A DNA stretch of 38,721 nt from Deltaproteobacteria bacterium (GCA_013286585.1 JABDFK010000015.1:4418-43138), one strand, 5' to 3'; shown: positions 26,658 to 35,339, counted from the stretch's first letter. Translations and numbers: made by a program. The notes: generated from the sequence alone by a model not told the origin.

Positions 26658-27158
26658 CTATTGCCATTTGGTGGCTTGGCAGAAAACATCAATTTCAAAG
26701 GCCTTGGGATTGTTATTCAGGCCACCATGGATATTTCTGAGCATTGCACCAGCAGTCACATATCCTGTGTCCGTGACCTCATACTGATTGGTCCAGCTGT
26801 TCGACGTGGACTGACCAGTGGCTGCATCATCGACATTGAGACTTCCATTTTGAGTGTTGAACGAATATCCAATACGGATTTTTTCCATACCCATAAGCAC
26901 TATGCAAACCCCACTAGAGTCGCCCGGGTATTTCGCACAACTCTGGTTGACCTCACCCAGAGAAACTCGGGTGTGATCGACTAAAAGTTTGTTGATGTCT
27001 GGGTCGTTCGGAATTGGATTTTTAGCCACCAGAAGATCGGCGGTGCACTTCACCTCTTTCGGCGCACCTTTTTCATTGAAATCAGCCTGGGACTGAAGTG
27101 AATATCCCAGCGCTAGAACAGCGACCAAACTTATAGACATTTTTCTAAAAATTTTCAT
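26658..27158 (-). CDS. Secreted protein of unknown function
   Basis: 166 aa, ATG 27158 preceded by AAGGAGA. Signal peptide KIFRKMSISLVAVLALGYSLQSQA. The mature part is a compact beta-rich sequence with four Cys (VKCTAD, QSCAKY, GVCIVL, DVFCQA) likely to form two disulfides in the periplasm. No family recognised. It lies between the relic of an HD-GYP 3' end and the intact HD-GYP gene; its stop codon is exactly where the relic begins, so it was brought next to the relic by a rearrangement. Confidence 0.78.
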   Translation of the reverse strand: MKIFRKMSISLVAVLALGYSLQSQADFNEKGAPKEVKCTADLLVAKNPIPNDPDINKLLVDHTRVSLGEVNQSCAKYPGDSSGVCIVLMGMEKIRIGYSFNTQNGSLNVDDAATGQSTSNSWTNQYEVTDTGYVTAGAMLRNIHGGLNNNPKAFEIDVFCQATKWQ

Positions 27159-27192
27159 AGAGTTCTCCTTATTTAGTTTCTATAGCCCATTT

Positions 27193-28122
27193 TTACTGAG
27201 TTTTCATTATATCGGACATGATTTTTAGATGCTCTAACGGATGACGGCCGGTGTATTGGACTATGAGCTGTTTGGGGATTTCGGCCTTAGGAACTTTTTC
27301 GAAACTGAGCAAGCGATCTAATTTGTTGGCAGAGCCCACGATGATGGCCATTGGGTCCAATTTGTTTTCTGGCAAGCCGCCGGGGAAACCTTTGCCGTCC
27401 ATGAACTCTTCGTGCTGGGCGATGATTTTTAAAATGGTTTGATCGAAATGTTGTTTGTCTTGAAGGCGTTGACTGCCGTTGGCTGGATGTTGTCGGTACA
27501 GCTGCATTTCTTCTGGCGTAAAGGCCCCCATCGGACGGGCCATGTCCGTGGGTTGATGAAAGTGCTCGAAGTCGTGAAGTAGACCTCCCAGCGCTAATAA
27601 CTGCACTTGTTTCGAATCACTGATTCCCAGCCGCGCGGCAATCGTAATCGCCGTGGCAGAGACCGCAACCCCGTGTTGAGCGATGCTGTGCTCTCCGTTT
27701 TCCATATTCAGAATCAGTCCTAGGGCTTTGTGTTCGCGATTGAGAAAATCGGCAAATTTGAGCGCCACCACTTTGGCATCTAGATAGATATCGACGTTGT
27801 CAGCATTTTCAAACACATCTTCAGTGCGAGCCTGTATCGTACCCTGGACGATCTCAGAGCGGATCTCTATGGATTTTTTCAGTTTGGCATCGAAGGCATT
27901 TTCTAGATTTCGCTCCAGGTAGCGGCGATAGTTGACTTCGTCCTGGGGCAGAATAAACATTTTTTTGAGTTTTTTTTCCTTCAGCCGATTCAGCCGTAGT
28001 CCCTCGAAGCTGTCACCTTTACGCAGAAACAGAATGTGTCGACCATTGATTTTAATGAAGGCATCAAACTCAATGGGTTGGTCACCGCGAAGGGTGCTGA
28101 CTCGAATGGGGACATGCTCCAT
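27193..28122 (-). CDS. HD-GYP-type cyclic-di-GMP protein with altered signature
   Basis: 309 aa. An N-terminal regulatory module (MEHVPIRVSTLRGDQPIEF, residues about 1-130) precedes an HD-GYP domain. The HD pair is at H183-D184 (LLHDFEHFHQ) and the second histidine at H237 (QHEEFMDG), but the following GYP is GFP (245-247), lacking the tyrosine, and the usual HDxGK is HDFEH. This closely resembles the unconventional, tyrosine-less Bdellovibrio HD-GYP protein Bd1817, whose structure has been solved. Possible c-di-GMP phosphodiesterase or sensor; activity is uncertain. Divergent from the helical protein at 28187, with only 64 bases between, and its 3' end is duplicated at 26590-26657. Confidence 0.9.
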   Translation of the reverse strand: MEHVPIRVSTLRGDQPIEFDAFIKINGRHILFLRKGDSFEGLRLNRLKEKKLKKMFILPQDEVNYRRYLERNLENAFDAKLKKSIEIRSEIVQGTIQARTEDVFENADNVDIYLDAKVVALKFADFLNREHKALGLILNMENGEHSIAQHGVAVSATAITIAARLGISDSKQVQLLALGGLLHDFEHFHQPTDMARPMGAFTPEEMQLYRQHPANGSQRLQDKQHFDQTILKIIAQHEEFMDGKGFPGGLPENKLDPMAIIVGSANKLDRLLSFEKVPKAEIPKQLIVQYTGRHPLEHLKIMSDIMKTQ

Positions 28123-28186
28123 GGGCGATCACTCTCTTTCAAATTCTGCTGGACTCAGTGGGGGTTCCCCTTGGTAACCTACCGGT

Positions 28187-28723
28187 ATGAGTAACATCAA
28201 AGATCCAATTGTAGTTGAATTTATTGAAGAGTCCAGGAACATCATCAAGGACCTCAATCTGGTGCTAGAGCAGGCAGAGGCCGGCAGCGAAAACGCTCGA
28301 AATCTTGCGACCTATGGCCAGATGACCGAGCGAATTTTAACTCGGGCTACGGCCCTAGCAATGAAGATGGCCAGTAAAAGTGCGGGACGAAATAACACCA
28401 TCGAAAAGATCGCCGACTATGCCGCTGTTTGCAAAGTGGTGGGCTACAAAACGGCACAGATCAAAGACAATCCGGGATTTTATTCCACCTGCGTGGCACT
28501 TTTGCTGGATGCCACCGAGGTGATGAGTGAAATGTTCAACCTGCTTGAGCAGGATCAAGAGATCAACGCCAAGGCTGTCATCTCTCTTACGCTGATTGAA
28601 CGCTTGAAGTGGGTGTCTGGGAAATTCTCTTCCGATTATCGCGAAAAAATTTCGGTCAAAACTCCGGTAAAGTTGAACCAAAATGAAATCGATACGCTAC
28701 TGATTAAGCTGGGATTTGCCTAA
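28187..28723 (+). CDS. Helical protein with a FliM-like C-terminal peptide
   Basis: 178 aa, ATG start without a strong ribosome site. The body is all-helical (DPIVVEFIEESRNIIKDLN is reminiscent of the helical-bundle start of Hpt/CheA-type domains, but no phosphorylatable His signature is evident). The last 16 residues (163-178), LNQNEIDTLLIKLGFA, closely resemble the N-terminal LSQxEIDALL peptide by which FliM binds phosphorylated CheY. No known domain covers the rest. Divergent from the HD-GYP gene, convergent with queG by a four-base overlap. A role in response-regulator signalling, perhaps with c-di-GMP, is inferred from the peptide and the neighbour. Confidence 0.7.
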   Translation: MSNIKDPIVVEFIEESRNIIKDLNLVLEQAEAGSENARNLATYGQMTERILTRATALAMKMASKSAGRNNTIEKIADYAAVCKVVGYKTAQIKDNPGFYSTCVALLLDATEVMSEMFNLLEQDQEINAKAVISLTLIERLKWVSGKFSSDYREKISVKTPVKLNQNEIDTLLIKLGFA

Positions 28724-29745
28724 ATACGCTCTAAAGCCCACCGCGCAAGCTCGCCCAATTTGGGATCCTTCGACCATCTTTCAGTCTCTGCTTTCAAAGA
28801 AGAAATTTTTTGATTGCCAATGATCATCAATGCATTTCGGCGCAAACCAAAAGGACCGGCTCTTTTGAGCGGGGTGCCTAGCACTTTTTTTTCAATTTGC
28901 TTTCCAGAGGCCGTCAGTAAGAACCTCAGGTCGTTCTCCAAAGCGGAAGGGGCAGGCTTTGTGGGATTTTTAGAGAAATGAAAAACTTTTTCATTCCATG
29001 GACAGATGGTCTGGCAAAGATCACAGCCGAAGAACCAATCTTGGAATTTTTCTCGAATTTCGGGGGGTGCGACTTCACGGGATTCAATGGTCCAATAGGA
29101 AATGCACAAGCGCGCGTCGACCTCTTTGGGACGGGTGATGGCCTTGGTTGGACAAACATCGATGCAGCGGGTGCAAGTGCCACAAAAATCCGGAATTTCT
29201 GGATTTTGCCACTCAGAAAAGTCCACGGTTGATAAAATTTCACCGATGAAAAACAGACTTCCCCTTTTAGGCTCAATCAGGCAGGTATTTTTCCCCACCC
29301 ACCCTAGGCCGGCTTTTTTGGCCAAGTCCCGCTCTAAGATTGGGCCCGAATCTGTGAACACCAAGAACTCTTCGTCAGGGAATTGTGTTTTTAGTTCGTC
29401 GGCTATTTTCTGTAACTTTTCTTTGAACCAAAAATGATAATCTTCCCCTTGCGCATAGAGCGCGGTTCTTAGGCCGGAAAAAATTTCCGCAGGTCTTGGC
29501 GAAGGCAAATAATCCTGCGCGATGACCAGGGCCGAACGCAGACCCGGCTTCAATTCCTGAGGTTGGGATTTTTGCGGCAGGTGGGTTTTTAAGTATTCCA
29601 TCTCGCCATGCATGCCGTGAGCGATCCAGTTCTGGTAGATCTCGAAGCTGAGCGGTTTTTCCAATGAGGTGAATCCATGATGAGCGACATCATGGGATTT
29701 CAAGATCGAAGCTATAGTGGATTTGAGTTCCAAAGATAAAGCCAT
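28720..29745 (-). CDS. queG: Epoxyqueuosine reductase
   Basis: 341 aa. Final step of queuosine synthesis in tRNA, reducing epoxyqueuosine; requires cobalamin and two [4Fe-4S] clusters. The two cluster motifs CGTCTRCIDVCPTKAI and FGCDLCQTICPWN are present in order, with GWVGKNTCLIEPKRGS and the C-terminal GLRRNALMIIGNQ repeat region typical of the family. ATG 29745 gives a normal N-terminus with no leader, so the enzyme is cytoplasmic. Together with queD (15976) it indicates that queuosine is made here rather than only salvaged. Overlaps the preceding convergent gene by four bases. Confidence 0.95.
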   Translation of the reverse strand: MALSLELKSTIASILKSHDVAHHGFTSLEKPLSFEIYQNWIAHGMHGEMEYLKTHLPQKSQPQELKPGLRSALVIAQDYLPSPRPAEIFSGLRTALYAQGEDYHFWFKEKLQKIADELKTQFPDEEFLVFTDSGPILERDLAKKAGLGWVGKNTCLIEPKRGSLFFIGEILSTVDFSEWQNPEIPDFCGTCTRCIDVCPTKAITRPKEVDARLCISYWTIESREVAPPEIREKFQDWFFGCDLCQTICPWNEKVFHFSKNPTKPAPSALENDLRFLLTASGKQIEKKVLGTPLKRAGPFGLRRNALMIIGNQKISSLKAETERWSKDPKLGELARWALERI

Positions 29746-29779
29746 TCCAATTCAGTGTATTATCAAGTAATCTAGGTCA

Positions 29780-30985
29780 ATGAAAGCGATTAAAGCACAC
29801 CCCCATTTTGGGGCAGTCTTAAAGATCTATCAGCGGATCGAATCCAGCGGTTTTCAAGCTCTACTGGCGGGTGGCTGCGTGCGCGACGGGCTGCTGGGGC
29901 GAATGCCCAACGATTTTGATATCGCCACCAGCGCCAAGCCAGAAGAAATCACAGCCTTGTTTTCCAAAACCATCGAAGTGGGTAAGGCCTTTGGGACCAT
30001 CATCGTGGTCGAAGAGGAAATTGAGATCGAGGTCACCACCTTTCGTACGGATGGCTTGTACCAAGATGGACGCAGACCAACCGCTGTGGAATTTTCCACT
30101 CCAGAGGAAGATGCCAAACGCCGCGATTTCACCGTGAATGCTCTGTTCTATGACATCAGCAAAGATCAGGTTTTGGATTTCGTCGGTGGCGCTGAAGATC
30201 TGAAGGCGGAAATCCTACGCGCCGTGGGCGATCCCGCCCAGAGATTTCGCGAAGATCATCTGCGCTTGCTTCGCGCGGTTCGCTTTGTCGGGCAGTTGGG
30301 CTTTGAGTTAGAGCCGCTCACTCGCAAAGCTGTGCAGGAAAGTGTAGCTGCGGTGGCCAGCGTGAGTCGCGAGCGCATCCATCAGGAGATGACAAAGCTC
30401 ATCGGCAGTGAAAACCGAATTCAAGCTTTGCGAGAATTTGTGGAACTGGGATTCAGTGAAGTGCTCTTTGAAGGACGCAAGTTGCAGTTAGATCCTTGGA
30501 TCTCACAAGAGATGAAGGCGCACTCGGGCCAGCATGACAAAATTCTCAATTGGTTTTTACTGCTCAATGCCGTTGGGGGCATCACACCGCTAGAGAGCTG
30601 GCTTTCGCAGTGGCGTTTTTCGAACGAAGAAAAACAAGGAATTTTGAAAATGATGTCGTGGACGGTGCATCCTGAAGCCTTCGCGCAGAAACCATTGGGC
30701 GAGCTTGCAGAGCTGTACTTCGACCATTGGAATCGCTGCGCTTTGAATATTGCCAGACGCCAAAGCCTGATCGATGCGGGAAAATTGGTACTAGTGAAGC
30801 AGATCTACGATCACCACGCGGGTCAAAAACCAGAGGCCTTGATCAAGGCCAAAGATCTTCCTGTCACTCTGAAAGGTGCGGCACTGGGACAAGCCTTAAA
30901 AGAGGGATTTTGGGCCCAGCTGGAATCAAAATTCACCACGGTGGAAGCGGGCCTTCAGTTTTTAAAACTTAAAAATAAACTTTAA
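29780..30985 (+). CDS. cca: CCA tRNA nucleotidyltransferase / poly(A) polymerase family protein
   Basis: 401 aa. Class II nucleotidyltransferase: the head motif LLAGGCVRDGLLGR with the catalytic DFDIA carboxylates, then EVTTFRTDG and RRDFTVNALFYD, and FREDHLRLLRAVRFVGQLGF in the neck. These are shared by CCA-adding enzymes and bacterial poly(A) polymerases, so the assignment between them is open; the short length and absence of a long basic C-terminus favour CCA addition. No HD domain. ATG 29780, weak ribosome site AGG. Its 3' end overlaps the convergent barrel-like gene by 17 bases. Confidence 0.9.
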   Translation: MKAIKAHPHFGAVLKIYQRIESSGFQALLAGGCVRDGLLGRMPNDFDIATSAKPEEITALFSKTIEVGKAFGTIIVVEEEIEIEVTTFRTDGLYQDGRRPTAVEFSTPEEDAKRRDFTVNALFYDISKDQVLDFVGGAEDLKAEILRAVGDPAQRFREDHLRLLRAVRFVGQLGFELEPLTRKAVQESVAAVASVSRERIHQEMTKLIGSENRIQALREFVELGFSEVLFEGRKLQLDPWISQEMKAHSGQHDKILNWFLLLNAVGGITPLESWLSQWRFSNEEKQGILKMMSWTVHPEAFAQKPLGELAELYFDHWNRCALNIARRQSLIDAGKLVLVKQIYDHHAGQKPEALIKAKDLPVTLKGAALGQALKEGFWAQLESKFTTVEAGLQFLKLKNKL

Positions 30986-31673
30986 CTCCAGAGATCAAAC
31001 TCAGCGAAGAAGCGGGCGTCGTCGTCACCGAGTAAGAGATCGTGTCATACTCGACCGAGATATTGAGCGCCGCATGTTCGATGAAAGGAAACCAATCCAG
31101 AGAAGCTCCGATTCCTAAGTTGGTCGTACTAGAGGATGCCCCTGTCGTCGGTGAAAAACTCCCGAAGGTCACTTTCCCATAGGCACCGGGCACCACCTTA
31201 GCGCCGGGATCGTTTCTGATAAAATCGAATTGAGCGATTCCGCCGACACCCAAGTTAGTACCCGCAGACGAGCTAGAAACATTAAAGATCGAGGCCAATT
31301 CGAATTGATGCATGTTGAACCACCAAGTGATGTTGGCGTCCGTGCCGCTCGTGTTGACTCCACTCATGGTGAAGCTGGACGTTTTCCATCCGTAGCCAAA
31401 CGCATATTCGCGCGTGGCCGGGGTGCCTGCGCCGGGACCTATGATCGTCGTGGTATCGGTGCCGACCGCTTGAGCGATGTCTTTTTTGTCTGGATCCACA
31501 CCAGCCTGGACCACGTCGCCCACTTTCATCACTTGATCAAACTGGACAATGGCGCGAGAGCCCTGCACTTTTGTCACTGTGCCCTTGGCTGGCGGGGTGA
31601 TCGCCCAGGTGGCGCAGGACCACATGGACAAAGTCAGCGCGAAAATCAGCGAGGCGGGAGAAAAAAATTTCAT
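30969..31673 (-). CDS. Exported barrel-like protein with GTVTKVQG motif
   Basis: 234 aa, signal peptide MKFFSPASLIFALTLSMWSCATWA. Next comes PPAKGTVTKVQGSRAIVQFDQVMKVGDVV, a small SH3-like or beta-barrel module also seen in the next upstream gene (31698), and then a long stretch of alternating beta strands (for example ALNISVEYDTISYSVTT) ending in VYF, as expected for an outer-membrane protein. AAAGGAGACATCTC lies just before the ATG. No family recognised. Cotranscribed with 31698 (24-base gap). Surface-exposed function unknown. Confidence 0.75.
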   Translation of the reverse strand: MKFFSPASLIFALTLSMWSCATWAITPPAKGTVTKVQGSRAIVQFDQVMKVGDVVQAGVDPDKKDIAQAVGTDTTTIIGPGAGTPATREYAFGYGWKTSSFTMSGVNTSGTDANITWWFNMHQFELASIFNVSSSSAGTNLGVGGIAQFDFIRNDPGAKVVPGAYGKVTFGSFSPTTGASSSTTNLGIGASLDWFPFIEHAALNISVEYDTISYSVTTTPASSLSLISGVKVYF

Positions 31674-31697
31674 GAGATGTCTCCTTTTCTATTTGAG

Positions 31698-32621
31698 CTA
31701 ATTAAAATTCCAACCCCAGCCGGCGGCAAGAGTGATTGAGGTTTGCGTAAATCCACTTCCAGCAAAGAAATAATTGAAATGCATAAACAGCGGAAGAAAG
31801 CTGGTGTTGGTCATCTTGATATTGGCGCCGACTCCCACGAAAATCGGAGCAGAAAATGCCGAGGCCGATTGTAAACTGTAGAGATTTGAGGTGTTGGAGA
31901 GCGCATATTGGATGCTGGCTCCTCCGCCCAGCCAGAAGACCGCGGGTGACGTGCGATAAAAATTCCACATCAGCTCGCCATCAAAGGATAACGTGCTGAT
32001 GCTCAGAGAAGAAGTTTTAGACGAGTCTTTATTGATGCTAGTACTTTGTGCGCTGTAATTGCCATTGAATCCATCGATACCTGACAAAAAACGGAAACCC
32101 AAGCTGTCCCACACTGGCCAGTCATAAAAGCCTTTCACTTTGATGCTGCCACCACTGAGGTTGGCCGTTTCAGAATGTTGAGTGGGCGTGACACTGTCGG
32201 CAGCCACCAGCGAAATGGAATCGATGCCATATCCCAGCACCACTCCCACACGGGGTTTGCGCGAAATTTTCTCTGGCTTTTCACTGTCGTCCTCGGCGGG
32301 AACGGCGACTTCCACAGGCTTAGGTTTTTTTATTTCGGGCTTGCGAATTAAACTTTCACCGACAGTCACCGATCCTTTTAGGATGATGGCTACGGCGCGA
32401 TTGTTTTTCACCTGTTGAATTTTAATCCAGCCGGTTTTTTTTCCATCCGAATTGACTGTCAGCCACTCGTCGTCCATATGCAGTGGCTGCGAGCCTCCGT
32501 TGATAATGGCGGAGTTACCTTGAACCCGCTCTACCTGACCTTTAATTGGGGCAGGCTGAGCTTGAAGCTGTGAGCCACTAAAGAACAGGGCGGTCAGAAG
32601 CAGCAGGTTCGCTTTCTTCAA
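31698..32621 (-). CDS. Exported barrel-like protein, paralogue of 30969
   Basis: 307 aa from TTG 32621, chosen because TGAGG lies just upstream and the protein then begins with a signal peptide (LKKANLLLLTALFFSGSQLQAQ); the longer frame to 32666 or GTG 32624 is possible. It shares the PIKGQVERVQGNSAIINGG module with the neighbouring 30969 gene. Residues 110-130 are charged (KKPKPVEVAVPAEDDSEKP), then a beta-rich barrel region ends WGWNFN. Its 5' end overlaps the lipoprotein gene at 32578 by 44 bases. Probably an outer-membrane protein; function unknown. Confidence 0.72.
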   Translation of the reverse strand: MKKANLLLLTALFFSGSQLQAQPAPIKGQVERVQGNSAIINGGSQPLHMDDEWLTVNSDGKKTGWIKIQQVKNNRAVAIILKGSVTVGESLIRKPEIKKPKPVEVAVPAEDDSEKPEKISRKPRVGVVLGYGIDSISLVAADSVTPTQHSETANLSGGSIKVKGFYDWPVWDSLGFRFLSGIDGFNGNYSAQSTSINKDSSKTSSLSISTLSFDGELMWNFYRTSPAVFWLGGGASIQYALSNTSNLYSLQSASAFSAPIFVGVGANIKMTNTSFLPLFMHFNYFFAGSGFTQTSITLAAGWGWNFN

Positions 32622-32895
32622 TACACACCTCAATATTTTGTCCTGCAGTTTCGCCGTCGTCGACAAACCGCACCTGGTACTTCAGATCGGACTTGGACAA
32701 CCATAGTGTATCAGCACTGGGCTGAATCCAACAATTGGGCTCAGCCAAAATGGGAAATGTGGTGTTGCCGACACTGTTAGGAGGCGGAGTGGCCGCATTT
32801 TCAAACATAGAACGACCGCCGCTTTTATAAACCTGGCAGGCTGATAAAAGAAACATAAGACTTCCTGAAAAAAGAATTTGGCGGCATTGAATCAT
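32578..32895 (-). CDS. Small lipoprotein of unknown function
   Basis: 105 aa with a lipobox (FLLSAC, Cys at residue 20) after MIQCRQILFSGSLM, so it should be lipidated by Lgt and sorted to the membranes. The mature part is short and polar with two further Cys (NCWIQP, EVCIEE). No family recognised. It overlaps the downstream barrel gene, suggesting coupled translation. The gene is preceded by the ssb terminator region. Confidence 0.75.
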   Translation of the reverse strand: MIQCRQILFSGSLMFLLSACQVYKSGGRSMFENAATPPPNSVGNTTFPILAEPNCWIQPSADTLWLSKSDLKYQVRFVDDGETAGQNIEVCIEESEPAASDRPVL

Positions 32896-32932
32896 GCTCT
32901 TATCCTACGGCCAAGAACTTGCAAAAGGAAAC

Positions 32933-32961
32933 AAAAAAGCCCCGCTTTTTGAGCGAGGCTT
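32933..32961 (-). terminator. Rho-independent terminator of ssb
   Basis: Arms 32937-32946 and 32952-32961 pair over ten bases with one mismatch around a five-base loop, followed on the minus strand by a T-tract (A-run at 32933-32938). It lies 28 bases after the ssb stop. In the opposite direction the T-run is weaker, so it mainly serves ssb. Confidence 0.8.
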
Positions 32962-32988
32962 CCCTGTTTTTATATCCCGACAATCGAT

Positions 32989-33441
32989 TTAGAACGGAAT
33001 TTCATCCGCAGCATCGAACTGAGGCTCTGGTCCGAAATCTTGATAGGAATTTTCAGCTCCGGCGGCAGCTGTGGACTTATTCGTATTATAAGCTCCTTCA
33101 GTGCGCTCGCTGTTTCCCCCTAAGAATTGGACGTTGTTAGCAACGATTTCCGTCGCGTACTTTTTCTGCCCTTGTTGGTCTTCCCAGCTGCGAGTTTGCA
33201 GTCGACCTTCAACAAACACTTGGCGGCCTTTGGCGAGATGCTTGGCACAGTTTTCTGCCTGACGTCCCCAAACCACCACGCGATGCCATTCGGTGCGCTC
33301 TTGCTTTTGACCGTCTTTACCAGTCCAGTTTTCGCTAGTCGCGATGCTCAAACGGGCTACATTTTGCCCATTTCCGACGCTTTTCAATTCTGGATCGGCT
33401 CCCAATCGGCCAACGATGATAACCTTGTTCACTCCTGACAT
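32989..33441 (-). CDS. ssb: Single-stranded DNA-binding protein
   Basis: 150 aa from ATG 33441, with AAGGAG two bases upstream; the ten extra residues of the longer frame ([10 protein letters not shown]) are unlikely. OB-fold features: [61 protein letters not shown]. The acidic tip DAADEIPF at the C-terminus is the partner-binding tail that recruits replication and repair proteins. A Gly/Thr/Ala linker joins the two. Ordinary housekeeping gene with its own terminator. Upstream 200 bases contain a T9 run and a short palindrome but no gene. Confidence 0.97.
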   Translation of the reverse strand: MSGVNKVIIVGRLGADPELKSVGNGQNVARLSIATSENWTGKDGQKQERTEWHRVVVWGRQAENCAKHLAKGRQVFVEGRLQTRSWEDQQGQKKYATEIVANNVQFLGGNSERTEGAYNTNKSTAAAGAENSYQDFGPEPQFDAADEIPF

Positions 33442-33513
33442 TTCATTTCTCCTTCTGCGCCCACGAATCACTCGTGAGTCTTTTTTTTTGACGATTCAAT
33501 CAATCATGTTCTT

Positions 33514-33528
33514 GTTGAAAGTTTCAAC
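33514..33528. promoter_or_regulatory. Short palindrome upstream of ssb
   Basis: GTTGAAA-G-TTTCAAC is a perfect 7+1+7 palindrome, about 75 bases upstream of the ssb ATG. It could be an operator or part of a promoter; nothing else supports that, and a chance palindrome of this size in AT-rich DNA is possible. The rest of this 200-base gap shows no gene. Confidence 0.25.
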
Positions 33529-33672
33529 CTAAATTCACGATTCTAAAACTATTGCTAGCTTCATATTCTGCGAAGTCAGTGCCAGCTTCAAATGCACGAA
33601 ATTCAACGAAGAACCGAACCCATGTCCGAATTCAGGATATTGACGCGAAACTGAACAAAAAGCGAGCGGGTG

Positions 33673-34632
33673 TTATTTGAGGATGCTCATGCTGGGTGGG
33701 GTGTAAGAATTTTGACCGTTCAATTTAAAGCGGTATCGGCTGGAGTCCCCGGCAGGAGTTTTAAATTGACTAACAGCAACAAGAAATAGGCTCAAGCGAT
33801 CTTCCAAATTGGATTTCACCGTGAGGTCGATGTCGAAATTGTAAGCACCAACTTGGGTTTGCAGTCCACCTTGGTTGTGCAGGCTGAGCATCAGGTCGCC
33901 TTTGATGCTGCCCTTGATTTCGTCGCCATCACGGCCAAATTTTCCATCGTCGATGACGATCTTGCCGGCATTCATATGGCCCTTGATTTCTACGGAACTC
34001 ATTTTCAAGTCGGGCACATTGATCGGACCCATTGCAGTGTTGATCGTCTGGGAAGGAAGTTCAAATTTATCGGCCTGAATCACGAGTTCCGCTTCCGGTT
34101 GTTCTGCCAGGGCAAGATCCGTGAGCACAGTTCCCTCGATATTCAGCTGACCTTTCACGGACAGTGGCAGCTGCACGACATCGTGAAGATCTTGCAGGTT
34201 CAAATGTGTGGCATGGATTTCAATTTTCTGACGGTCAACCCCAGCTTCTGACTTGCTGCCGGGTTTCATGCTGATATCGATGTCGCCGCGAAAAATTCCG
34301 TTGGCTAGCACGCTGCCACCCGGAGTTTTCGTGAACAAAGATCCAATCGCGGGTGAAAGAGTCAGCTCTTTCGCTTCCACTGGTCCGATCATCGGGGAGT
34401 CCACACTCACATCACTGAATTTTAAACCGAAGGGCCACAGGGAAACCTGTAAATTTGAAAACTGCAAAAACAGTTGATTTTGCGTGAGCTCCGCCACTTT
34501 AGAGCTGAGCAAATCGGAAAGGTCGCCGAAGGGAAAGATCAGTGCCGTCCACAGCAAGATAGAGCCAAAGAAAACCACGATGATGGATTTATTGGATTTC
34601 AGCCAGCGAAAGGCATTGGAGATGTGCTTCAC
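33673..34632 (-). CDS. gspN: Type II secretion protein GspN
   Basis: 319 aa. One N-terminal transmembrane helix (residues 17-34, IIVVFFGSILLWTALIF) and a long beta-rich periplasmic region, AsmA/GspN-like (SNLQVSLWPFGLKFSDVSVD, then LPLSVKGQLNIEGTVLTDL, then a final repeat of the same kind). GspN is an accessory type II secretion component, inner-membrane anchored. It overlaps gspM by four bases (ATGA-type) and is the last gene of the block. GspN is absent from many systems, so its presence is informative. Confidence 0.8.
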   Translation of the reverse strand: MKHISNAFRWLKSNKSIIVVFFGSILLWTALIFPFGDLSDLLSSKVAELTQNQLFLQFSNLQVSLWPFGLKFSDVSVDSPMIGPVEAKELTLSPAIGSLFTKTPGGSVLANGIFRGDIDISMKPGSKSEAGVDRQKIEIHATHLNLQDLHDVVQLPLSVKGQLNIEGTVLTDLALAEQPEAELVIQADKFELPSQTINTAMGPINVPDLKMSSVEIKGHMNAGKIVIDDGKFGRDGDEIKGSIKGDLMLSLHNQGGLQTQVGAYNFDIDLTVKSNLEDRLSLFLVAVSQFKTPAGDSSRYRFKLNGQNSYTPPSMSILK

Positions 34633-35339
34633 TCGTCGGCTCCTGCTTTTGGCTCTGTGGATTTTTTAGCGGTCTTAGAGCCCTTTTTAGTTTTTTCCGC
34701 GGGATCCTCCTCCGGAGGCGGCGGGATATAAATTGGAATTTTCAGAGTGATGAACTTATAAACCACGTCGAAATATTTAGGATCCTGAGAGTTCGCACTG
34801 ATCAGCAGATCCACCATTTTCATGGCAGGATGAATGCTGGCGATTTGATGTCCGACATCGACAATCTGCCGAACATTGAGTTTGGACAGCGCTACCTTCA
34901 GCGATCCATCGATGCGGTCCTTAGGAATATTACTAGGCAGGTCCGTGTCGCCCACACCGGTGATTTGCTCGGGCAGCAGTTGCAGCTGGCGAAGAGTATC
35001 ATCGATGCGACTTTTCAAAGACTCAACAGGCGGAGCTGGATCCATACCCAAATTCCCTTGAGAGTCTTGCTGAACTTTGAACAGATCACGAATCAAGCCA
35101 CGCTGAGCTTCATAGGTGGCTAGAGAATCCGAGCCACTCCAGAAAGAGGACATCGGAAAAGACATGATCGCCAAAAAAATCACCAAGGCCACCGAAGCCA
35201 ACAAAGCCTTCTGTGCCATAGGACTTAAATTTTCGAAACGATCTTTGACTCGATGATAGGCCGAACTCTCTTGGATTTTTTCCCAGAGTTGGTTGGCTTC
35301 GGATTTGAATCTTTCTTTGACGTCTTCGAAACTAGCCAT
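34629..35339 (-). CDS. gspM: Type II secretion protein GspM
   Basis: 236 aa. A single transmembrane segment at about 43-62 (QKALLASVALVIFLAIMSF) separates a short helical cytoplasmic part from a periplasmic domain with two ferredoxin-like halves (SLKVALSKLNVRQIVDVG is the typical strand-helix unit). The tail after residue 205 is Lys/Glu/Pro-rich and disordered. GspM pairs with GspL at the inner-membrane platform. Start ATG 35339 directly adjoins the GspL stop, so it is cotranslated. Family sequence conservation is low; position and topology support the call. Confidence 0.8.
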   Translation of the reverse strand: MASFEDVKERFKSEANQLWEKIQESSAYHRVKDRFENLSPMAQKALLASVALVIFLAIMSFPMSSFWSGSDSLATYEAQRGLIRDLFKVQQDSQGNLGMDPAPPVESLKSRIDDTLRQLQLLPEQITGVGDTDLPSNIPKDRIDGSLKVALSKLNVRQIVDVGHQIASIHPAMKMVDLLISANSQDPKYFDVVYKFITLKIPIYIPPPPEEDPAEKTKKGSKTAKKSTEPKAGADE

